Shown: positions 53,318 through 59,601 of the stretch, in pieces
Layout: every line of letters starts with the position of its first letter
Numbering within the stretch: position 1 is the first letter of the stretch
Source: Planctomycetota bacterium
GTDB taxonomy: Bacteria; Planctomycetota; JACOTG01; JAJDCM01
DNA length: 59,601 nt
NCBI GenBank assembly: GCA_029260825.1
Contig: JAJDCM010000400.1
Coordinates: forward strand, 1 to 59,601
Direction of reading: 5' to 3'
Translations under genes and position numbers: made by a program
The notes under the pieces: generated by a model
What the model was told of the DNA's origin: nothing
What the model saw: the letters and a program-made list of their open reading frames with translations, nothing else
Database searches by the model: none

Positions 53318-54484
53318 ATGACCTTCTTGCGAACTAGTATCGCGCTCAGCCTCATCATACTTCAATTGCTGATCACGACGTCCTGTAGCAAACCGTCTCC
53401 AACTTCCCCCAGCGTTTCGAAGAATGAAAAGCCTCTCTTTGAGCATTACTTTCTCGGTAAAGAACTCGCCACCGAGAACTTGACCATCTGGGCCGTCCTG
53501 ACGGACAGCCCGGAAGATCTGCCAACCTATCTCTCTCTAGCCGAAGCCCAGGACCAGAGGATGGTCGATATCCGGGAAATCCTGGACGTCCATGGGGAAG
53601 CCCAGGTAACCAGGGTTTCGATCGAGAATCGCGCAAGCACACCGATTCTCATTCCCGGCGGTACGGTGTTGAAGGGAGGAAAACAAGATCGCCAGGTAGC
53701 CATGGATCAGGTCATCGCCGCCAATAGCTCCCAGGCGATCGAAGCGTTTTGCGTCGAGCATGGACGCTGGACGGAAGAGAGAGAGGGAATCTCTACCGAC
53801 AACGTTTTCACCTGCGCAAACATCATCGCCGCCAAACGAGTTCGGGCGAGCGCCCAGTACGCTCATGATCAATCGCAGGTATGGAGCCAGGTTTCAACCC
53901 TGACCAGGCGGGCAAACAAGTCTCCCGATACAGAAACATATTTATCCGCGATTGAAGAAGATGAATCGGATGCGGTTCATCACCGGAAGAAACTGGAGGA
54001 TGCAGTATCCGTCTTCTTTGCCAGCCTTGGAAAGAACAGGGAGGGAAAGAAAAGAGAAGTTGTGGGATTCGCCTATGCAATCAACGGTGAACCCATCACC
54101 CTTCGCGCCTTCGCAAACAATCAGATCTTCCGGAGCCAGCTCCCCGCATTCATCAGAACGATGAGTATGGAGTCCGAGCTCATCCAAAGGCGAGACAAAC
54201 AAGCAGGCCGGACCATCCACACCAATCCCGCGTCCTCGACGGATCTCATCGCCATGGTGAACGACCTACGCAGCGAAGGAGAAGATTCGGAGGTCCAGTT
54301 CGAAAGGAATCGAATGAAGATTCGAAAGAACCCCCGGGCCGGTCGCGCAATCTGTCTCGTTCCGAACAGTCATCAGAAGGATGAGAAGGATCCGGAAGAG
54401 AAGTGGATTGCTATTGCTGAGGACTGGACTCGCGCCGTGGAACCAGAGGCAGACAACCTGGCCGTTCTTGGCTATACCCGCTAG
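53318..54484 (+). CDS. Lipoprotein with ARPP-1/DUF6569-like domain
   Basis: A 388-residue lipoprotein (lipobox LLITTSC, Cys ~23). Residues ~45-330 match the ARPP-1 (DUF6569) pattern: NLTIWAVL, YLSLAEAQ, a VSIENRASTPILIPGG strand pair, GGKQDRQVAMDQVI and FCVEHGRW. The family is widespread in Planctomycetota and Acidobacteriota, with no known activity; name-giving members occur beside rhodanese-phosphatase fusions. It stands alone here, 97 bases before the sigma-factor gene. The ATG at 53318 was preferred over a GTG at 53282 because it opens directly into the signal peptide. Confidence 0.78.
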   Translation: MTFLRTSIALSLIILQLLITTSCSKPSPTSPSVSKNEKPLFEHYFLGKELATENLTIWAVLTDSPEDLPTYLSLAEAQDQRMVDIREILDVHGEAQVTRVSIENRASTPILIPGGTVLKGGKQDRQVAMDQVIAANSSQAIEAFCVEHGRWTEEREGISTDNVFTCANIIAAKRVRASAQYAHDQSQVWSQVSTLTRRANKSPDTETYLSAIEEDESDAVHHRKKLEDAVSVFFASLGKNREGKKREVVGFAYAINGEPITLRAFANNQIFRSQLPAFIRTMSMESELIQRRDKQAGRTIHTNPASSTDLIAMVNDLRSEGEDSEVQFERNRMKIRKNPRAGRAICLVPNSHQKDEKDPEEKWIAIAEDWTRAVEPEADNLAVLGYTR

Positions 54485-54580
54485 CCGTAGAAATCACGAG
54501 CCTTGCCACGAGCTGAAATTTCTCAAAAAAAGCGCGAACAATTTCCGGAGCTATGGTGCCTTGGAGGCTGAGGACAAACC

Positions 54581-55153
54581 ATGAACGGATCAAAGAACAG
54601 CACAAACCCTGACCTGGAGAGATTCCGGAGCTATCTTGGCCTCCATGCCCGTGCCCACCTCCATCCTCTCGTTCGCCGAAAACTCGACCCATCCGACCTG
54701 GTTCAACAGACCCTTCTTGAGGCTCACCGAGACCAGGATCGCTTCCGGGGAAAGGACCAGGCCGAACGAGCTGCCTGGCTAAGACGCATCCTTCTTCACA
54801 ACGTGGCCAACGCCGTTCGGGACCTGAAAAGGCAAAAACGAGACGTGGGCCGCGAGAACTCTCTTGCCGACGCGGTGCAAAGAACCTGCCTTCGCCTGGA
54901 GTCATTTCTCGTAGATCAACAAAAGAGCCCAAGCGAGGTCGCCATGATGAACGAAGGGCTCTTTGAAATGGCCGCCAGCGTCGAGGCTCTTCCAGAAACC
55001 CAGCAGCTCGCCATTGTGCTGCGGTACTGGTACAGCCTGCCGCTGGCAGAAATCGCCGAACGGATGGAGCGCACTCCTGCGTCCGTTGCCGGACTCTTGC
55101 ACCGAGGAATGGCTCAGCTTCGAGAAACACTGATCAAGATGGACTTGCCATGA
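54581..55153 (+). CDS. Planctomycete-type ECF sigma factor
   Basis: A 190-residue sigma factor. Region 2 includes LDPSDLVQQTLLEAHRDQDR and AAWLRRILLHNVANAVRDLK; region 4 has LPETQQLAIVLRYWYSLPLA and a helix-turn-helix ending VAGLLHRGMAQLRE. The ARAHLHPLVRRKLDPSDLVQQT opening is characteristic of the ECF group that Planctomycetota encode beside Ser/Thr kinases. Its stop overlaps the kinase start by 4 bases (ATGA), the arrangement expected when the kinase replaces an anti-sigma factor as regulator. Targets are unknown. Confidence 0.93.
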   Translation: MNGSKNSTNPDLERFRSYLGLHARAHLHPLVRRKLDPSDLVQQTLLEAHRDQDRFRGKDQAERAAWLRRILLHNVANAVRDLKRQKRDVGRENSLADAVQRTCLRLESFLVDQQKSPSEVAMMNEGLFEMAASVEALPETQQLAIVLRYWYSLPLAEIAERMERTPASVAGLLHRGMAQLRETLIKMDLP

Positions 55154-57111
55154 ACCACGACGAACTTCAAGAGCTCCGACAGAAGAAGCTCGATGCCGTC
55201 CTTGCTGAATATCTGCTGGCTGAAGACGAGGGCCTTGCTCCCGATCGCACCGCCTTCATCACATCTCATCCCGAGATTCAGGCAGAACTTCATGCCTACT
55301 TCGAAGATCAGGATCGTATGCACCGCATCGCACCTCCTCCACTCCCTCTTCACTCCCAAAAACCCGGCGAGTCGGAGGAGATCCTTCCGATCGGAACGGA
55401 TCTCGGGCAATATCGATTGAGCGAGGTGATTGGTCAAGGCGGAATGGGAACCGTGTACAAGGGAGTTCACCTGCACCTGAACCGGGACGTAGCCATCAAG
55501 GTTCTCCCCCGACACCTCGCAAAGGATCCGGAGTTTCTCAACCGATTCAAGCGAGAAGCTCGGGCACTGGCCCGTCTCAAGCACCCTCATATCGTGCCGG
55601 TTCACGATATGGGTGTTCAGGATGGTTCGTTCTACTTCATCATGGAATTCATCGATGGAGCAAACCTCCGACAGCTCATGGAGACCGGGGGGCTGACTCC
55701 CGAGAAGGCTCTCTCCATCATTCCCTCCCTCTGCGATGCCCTGGAGTACGCTCACGCCGAAGGGGTGATTCACCGGGACATCAAACCAGAAAACATCCTG
55801 ATCGATCGAGAAGGTCGAGTCCGGATCGCCGACTTTGGTCTCGCTCGGGTTCTTCACGGGGAATCCGACACCTCTCATCACACCCGAACAAACATGTTGA
55901 TGGGTACCTTTAATTACATGGCTCCGGAACAGAAGCAATCATCGGCGGTGGATCATCGAGCCGATATCTATGCCCTGGGGGTGGTGGTGTTCGAGATGCT
56001 TACAGGCGAACTTCCAGAGGGTCGTTTTGATCCCCCGAGCAAGAAGGTCGAGCTCGACGTGAGAATTGATGATGTGGTGCTCCGAGCTCTCCAGAACAAA
56101 CCCGAATCTCGCTATCAGCGGGCTAGCCAGATGGGCAATGACGTCAGTGACGTGATCAACAACCCGCCATCTTCTCCCTCTTCCGAACAAAATAAAGCCT
56201 CCGAAGATCCGCCGCTAGTCAAGTCAGATGCCGCAGAACCGAGAACCGTTCTCCTTCAAGATGGTGAATCAGGTGATTCTCTGGGAGAAGCGATCTGCAC
56301 GAATCTCCGCATCACCGCCAAGTCCGAGGAAGCCCTTGAAGTTCGAGCCTGGAACCGGAACGAAGTTCTGATCGAGATCGATGATACGGAAGCCAAGAAG
56401 AGCATGATCACAAACACATCCGACCGCCTCATCCTCGAGATCCCCGATGAAGATACCGTTCTCTATGTCCCCGAAGATCTCCCCCTCGACATCGACGTTC
56501 CTTATGCAACCCTGACGGTGATCGGCATGCGATCCCCGGTTCATCTCAGGCCTGGCGAGGAAGAAATCACGATTGAAGATCACGACGGCCCTCTCGAAGT
56601 CGCTCGGGTAAAAGGAGGAGTCATCTCGATCCATGGGATGCGCAGCGAGGACTTCCATCTCCACGCCCAGAGCGGAAAGATCAGCGTGAGCGGGATGGCC
56701 CTTTCTTCCGGACGTGGCTCGATTCGAACCCATGAGGGTGACATCGAGATCGGCGTTCGAAGGGAACACTGCTCGTTTTCTTATGACGCCCATTCCAATT
56801 CGGGTCTGGTCCATGACGTCCTCTCCAGAAACGAATCAAAACCCGAGTCCCGATCGGCGGTCGGGGGGGGAGCGGCAAGACTCACCCTGACAAGCCATTC
56901 AGGAAGCATTCGGATCCAACCCCATGACGTCATGATCCACAAAAAACAGTCGCAAGAAATGATCGGCACGATCCTCTGGTCCTGCATCCTGTGTGGATTT
57001 CTCATCTGGACCGGGGTGTACTGGATCGCGGCGGTCTTTTTGATCATCGGTTCCTACAAAGTCGTTCGGCTAGCATTGCAAATGCGAAGCACGAACGAAG
57101 AACCGCAGTAG
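55150..57111 (+). CDS. Ser/Thr protein kinase with DUF4097-like beta domain and C-terminal membrane anchor
   Basis: A 653-residue Hanks-type kinase. After a helical N-terminus (1-70) the kinase domain spans ~85-345: GQGGMG 95-100, K117, HRD 208-210, DFG 228-230 and APE 258-260, all active-site residues present. Residues ~365-600 form a repetitive beta-strand region resembling the DUF4097 adhesin-like fold (repeated strands such as GKISVSG and GDIEIGV). The last ~40 residues are hydrophobic (ILWSCILCGFLIWTGVYW and following), one or two membrane helices. Because the kinase and the beta domain lie on the same side of that anchor, both should be cytoplasmic, unlike PASTA kinases. It is translationally coupled to the sigma factor and probably controls it. 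Confidence 0.9.
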   Translation: MNHDELQELRQKKLDAVLAEYLLAEDEGLAPDRTAFITSHPEIQAELHAYFEDQDRMHRIAPPPLPLHSQKPGESEEILPIGTDLGQYRLSEVIGQGGMGTVYKGVHLHLNRDVAIKVLPRHLAKDPEFLNRFKREARALARLKHPHIVPVHDMGVQDGSFYFIMEFIDGANLRQLMETGGLTPEKALSIIPSLCDALEYAHAEGVIHRDIKPENILIDREGRVRIADFGLARVLHGESDTSHHTRTNMLMGTFNYMAPEQKQSSAVDHRADIYALGVVVFEMLTGELPEGRFDPPSKKVELDVRIDDVVLRALQNKPESRYQRASQMGNDVSDVINNPPSSPSSEQNKASEDPPLVKSDAAEPRTVLLQDGESGDSLGEAICTNLRITAKSEEALEVRAWNRNEVLIEIDDTEAKKSMITNTSDRLILEIPDEDTVLYVPEDLPLDIDVPYATLTVIGMRSPVHLRPGEEEITIEDHDGPLEVARVKGGVISIHGMRSEDFHLHAQSGKISVSGMALSSGRGSIRTHEGDIEIGVRREHCSFSYDAHSNSGLVHDVLSRNESKPESRSAVGGGAARLTLTSHSGSIRIQPHDVMIHKKQSQEMIGTILWSCILCGFLIWTGVYWIAAVFLIIGSYKVVRLALQMRSTNEEPQ

Positions 57112-57146
57112 GCGGCACGGAAAGACGGCCCGATCGCCCCTGAACA

Positions 57147-57175
57147 TTGACAAGCTCCCCCCACTCCTGTTGTAT
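57147..57175 (+). promoter_or_regulatory. Possible sigma-70 promoter for the ThuA-dehydrogenase gene
   Basis: TTGACA (57147-57152) is a consensus -35; 17 bases later TTGTAT (57170-57175) is a poor -10. The ATG is 92 bases further on with a strong ribosome site (AAGGAGG). A second TTGACA at 57207-57212 has no matching -10. Confidence 0.3.
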
Positions 57176-57266
57176 GCAATCAACACGAAGCCTTTTGCCC
57201 CACGATTTGACACGGCAAAGGCGCAGAGAAATGGATTGAAGCGATTGCATTCAAAAAGGAGGCTGC

Positions 57267-59601
57267 ATGATCATCCCGGGAAAGATCATCTTTACTACTC
57301 TACTCGCGTCTCTCCTGCTCTTTGCGAGCTGCGCGCGCAAGGTAGAGGAACCCCCAAAAGAGCCAACTCCACCCGAACCCTTTAACTTGCTTGTTTTCAG
57401 CCTCACCAAGGGGTTCCGTCACGGCTCCATTCCCAAGGGAATCGAGGCCATCACCAAGCTTGGCCAGGAAAACGACTTCGTGGTGACGGCAAGCGAGGAT
57501 CCGGCGCTCTTTACCGACGCAGGCCTGAGGCCCTTTGCCGCGGTCGTCTTCCTGAGCACCACCGGTGACGTCCTCGATCCTGAGCAACAGGCCGCATTCG
57601 AACGCTTCATCCAGAATGGCGGGGGCTACCTCGGAGTCCATGCCGCCAGCGATACCGAATATGATTGGCCGTGGTACGGACGGCTCGTGGGAGCTTACTT
57701 CAAGGGGCATCCTCAGATTCAAAAGGCAACCGTCAAGATCGCCGATGTGGAGCACCCCGCTTGCAGCGGGCTCCCCCGAAACTGGGAGAGAACGGATGAG
57801 TGGTACAACTACCGGGAAAATCCACGGGGTAAGGTCCACGTTCTCGCAACCCTCGATGAAAGCAGTTACCAAGGCGGCGACATGGGAGACCACCCCATAG
57901 CCTGGTGCCATCTCTATGATGGAGGACGCTCCTTTTACACCGGCGGCGGTCACACCGACGAAAGCTTTGAAGACCCGTTGTTCCTCGGTCACCTGCTCGG
58001 CGGAATTCAATGGGCTGCGGGCAGAAAGAGCGGAGCCTCTGGCGGAACTGTCGACGCATACTTCGACAAGGTCATCCTCGATGATTTCGTCACCGACCCG
58101 ATGGAGCTCGCCGTCGCACCCGATGGCAGGGTCATCTTCGTTGAGCGAGGAGGGATCATCAAAATCTGGGATCCTGACACTCACAGCACATCCACTGCCG
58201 GTTATGTCCCGGTCTTCAACGAACTCGAAGACGGACTCCTGGGGGTGACTCTTGATCCTGACTTCGAGTCGAACCAGTGGATCTACATCTACTATGCACC
58301 GGCCGGTGAGCGAAACGTCAACTTCCTCTCCCGCCTGACCCTCGAAGAGAACCGGGTTGATCCCCAGAGCGAAATCGTTCTCCTCGAAGTGGAAACCCAA
58401 CGGGACGAATGCTGTCACTCGGGGGGCTCTCTCGCTTTTGGCCCCCGGGGAAACCTCTTTCTTTCAACGGGAGACAACACGAACCCTTTTGATTCAAGCG
58501 GCTTTTCCCCTGTTGATGAGAGGAAAGGCCGCGGGCCGTGGGACGCCCAAAAATCATCCGCGAACCCCCAAGACCTTCGAGGCAAGGTGTTGCGCATCCG
58601 CCCCCGATACGATGGAACCTACGAAATCCCAAACGGGAATCTCTTTCCCGCGGACGGCTCCCGTGGACGGCCAGAGATCTACACAATGGGATGCAGAAAC
58701 CCCTTTCGGATCTCCATCGACCCGGAAACCAGCTGGCTCTACTGGGGAGACGTCGGCCCGGACGCCGGAAGTGAGAATCCGGACCGAGGACCTGCCGGTC
58801 ACGATGAATTCAACCAGGCCCGCGGCCCCGGGAACTTCGGCTGGCCCTACTTCACGGGAAATAATCTTGGCTATCGCGATTACAACTTTGAAACGGAAGA
58901 ATCCGGAGTCGCGCAAGATCCGGCGGCTCCGTGGAACGACTCTCCCCTCAATACGGGGAGCCAGGATCTTCCTCCAGCTCAGCCCGCATGGATCCCGTAC
59001 ACCTACGCAGCCGTACCCGAGTTCCCCGCCCTGGGAACCGGGGGTCGCTGTGCCATGGCCGGGCCCTCCTACCGCTATGACCTGATGAGCCGCAGTCCCT
59101 CGATTTCGGAGAACAGACTGCCTCGGTATTACGACAACACGATCTTCCTCTACGAGTGGGCAAGAAACTATCTCCTCGAGGTGAAGTTCGATCGGAACCA
59201 GGAGGTTCTGGTCATGAATCGCTTCTTGCCGACCTTGACTTTCAAACGCCCCATGGACCTTGAGCTCGGGCCGGACGGATGCCTCTACCTCATTGAATGG
59301 GGAACCGGTTTTGGGGGAGGCAACCCGGATTCTCAGCTCGTCAAGATCGAGTACTACCCGGACGGAAATCGCCCACCTCGAGCTGCGGCAGCTGCTAGTC
59401 CGGAAGCAGGGTCGCCTCCCCTTGCGGTGAGCTTTTCGAGTGAAGGAAGCGAGAGCCGGGCAAACCCAGGCCGTCTCTCCTACGAGTGGGACTTTGATGG
59501 CGACGGGAAAGTTGATTCCACCCTGGCCCACCCGACCCGGGTATTCAAGAAAATGGGAGTTCACACGGCGAGGCTTACCGTAAAAGACCGCAATGGCCTG
59601 G
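57267..59601 (+). CDS. ThuA-like/PQQ-type sugar dehydrogenase/PKD secreted lipoprotein, 3' end outside the window
   Basis: An uninterrupted frame from ATG 57267 to the last base, at least 778 residues, opening with a lipobox (LLFASC). Order of parts: a ThuA-like domain (~35-255; VFSLTKGFRHGSIPKGI, GGGYLGVHAASDTEYDWPWYG, TGGGHTDESF), a soluble-glucose-dehydrogenase-type propeller (~265-705; ELAVAPDGRVIFVERGG, CCHSGGSLAFGP, YTMGCRNPFRISIDPET, MDLELGPDGCLYLIEWGTG), then a PKD domain (from ~720; YEWDFDGDGKVDST). ThuA-dehydrogenase-PKD fusions are common in Planctomycetota and Bacteroidota and probably act on extracellular sugars. AAGGAGG lies 7 bases before the ATG. More modules probably follow beyond the window. 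Confidence 0.88.
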   Translation, partial: MIIPGKIIFTTLLASLLLFASCARKVEEPPKEPTPPEPFNLLVFSLTKGFRHGSIPKGIEAITKLGQENDFVVTASEDPALFTDAGLRPFAAVVFLSTTGDVLDPEQQAAFERFIQNGGGYLGVHAASDTEYDWPWYGRLVGAYFKGHPQIQKATVKIADVEHPACSGLPRNWERTDEWYNYRENPRGKVHVLATLDESSYQGGDMGDHPIAWCHLYDGGRSFYTGGGHTDESFEDPLFLGHLLGGIQWAAGRKSGASGGTVDAYFDKVILDDFVTDPMELAVAPDGRVIFVERGGIIKIWDPDTHSTSTAGYVPVFNELEDGLLGVTLDPDFESNQWIYIYYAPAGERNVNFLSRLTLEENRVDPQSEIVLLEVETQRDECCHSGGSLAFGPRGNLFLSTGDNTNPFDSSGFSPVDERKGRGPWDAQKSSANPQDLRGKVLRIRPRYDGTYEIPNGNLFPADGSRGRPEIYTMGCRNPFRISIDPETSWLYWGDVGPDAGSENPDRGPAGHDEFNQARGPGNFGWPYFTGNNLGYRDYNFETEESGVAQDPAAPWNDSPLNTGSQDLPPAQPAWIPYTYAAVPEFPALGTGGRCAMAGPSYRYDLMSRSPSISENRLPRYYDNTIFLYEWARNYLLEVKFDRNQEVLVMNRFLPTLTFKRPMDLELGPDGCLYLIEWGTGFGGGNPDSQLVKIEYYPDGNRPPRAAAAASPEAGSPPLAVSFSSEGSESRANPGRLSYEWDFDGDGKVDSTLAHPTRVFKKMGVHTARLTVKDRNGL

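Noticed and set aside
54543-54634. TTCCGGAGCTAT repeated 80 bases apart around the start of the planctomycete sigma-factor gene.
   Set aside because: One 12-base match at this distance is expected by chance in a window of this size, and one copy is inside the coding sequence.
1-59601. CRISPR arrays, tRNA/rRNA genes, insertion sequences, prophage genes and classical defence systems.
   Set aside because: None seen on reading both strands; no regularly spaced repeats and no transposase, integrase or nuclease motifs.

Overview
The window looks like a chromosome segment of a Planctomycetota-type bacterium of moderately high GC. The lineage evidence is a four-gene minus-strand block of planctomycete signature families (DUF1501, pre-peptidase-domain protein, DUF1549/DUF1553 cytochrome protein, PSCyt1-WD40 protein; 12604-21206), a planctomycete-style ECF sigma factor translationally coupled to a Ser/Thr protein kinase (54581-57111), and a ThuA/sugar-dehydrogenase/PKD protein at the right edge. 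No tRNA, rRNA, CRISPR array, insertion sequence or phage gene was recognised.

Layout. 1-4372 (minus): DprE1-like and DprE2-like oxidoreductases, an HExxH membrane protein, a PepSY membrane protein and a BNR-repeat protein running off the left edge. 4593-9691 (plus): citrate synthase, a nitrilase-family amidase, an M28 and an M24 peptidase, both exported. 9709-12530 (minus): an Nramp-fold transporter lacking the usual metal-site motifs, coupled to an enolase-superfamily enzyme. 12604-21206 (minus): the planctomycete cytochrome/DUF1501 operon behind an extended -10 promoter. 21294-25812: TPR adenylate cyclase, amidohydrolase, homocysteine S-methyltransferase. 26384-27607: an unknown cysteine-rich secreted protein with a strong terminator. 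27677-31336: an M28 lipoprotein, then a secreted two-domain VOC protein, an ECF sigma factor and a membrane protein with a C-terminal YCII domain, all overlapping.

31337-35547 is a more AT-rich, CTAG-rich block holding one giant membrane TPR protein, and is the best candidate for acquired DNA. 35716-41534: a GH31 alpha-glucosidase, a deacetylase-like/beta-propeller secreted protein, and a lipoprotein made of two copies of an unfamiliar domain. 41549-46749 (minus) is a complete amino-group-carrier pathway in the order lysW-lysX-lysY-lysZ-lysJ-lysK, the carrier-protein route to lysine and/or ornithine. 47193-51206 (plus): a degenerate and an intact cupredoxin followed by a hybrid sensor kinase with one inactive receiver domain. 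51258-54484: an M42 aminopeptidase and two lipoproteins. 54581-59601: the sigma factor/kinase pair and the ThuA-dehydrogenase protein.

Together the genes suggest an aerobic or microaerobic heterotroph that degrades peptides and polysaccharides outside the cytoplasm (two M28, one M24 and one M42 peptidase, GH31, BNR and ThuA proteins) and invests in surface signalling (two ECF sigma factors, a Ser/Thr kinase, an adenylate cyclase, a hybrid kinase). Functions are read from motifs and family resemblance only; no database search was possible.
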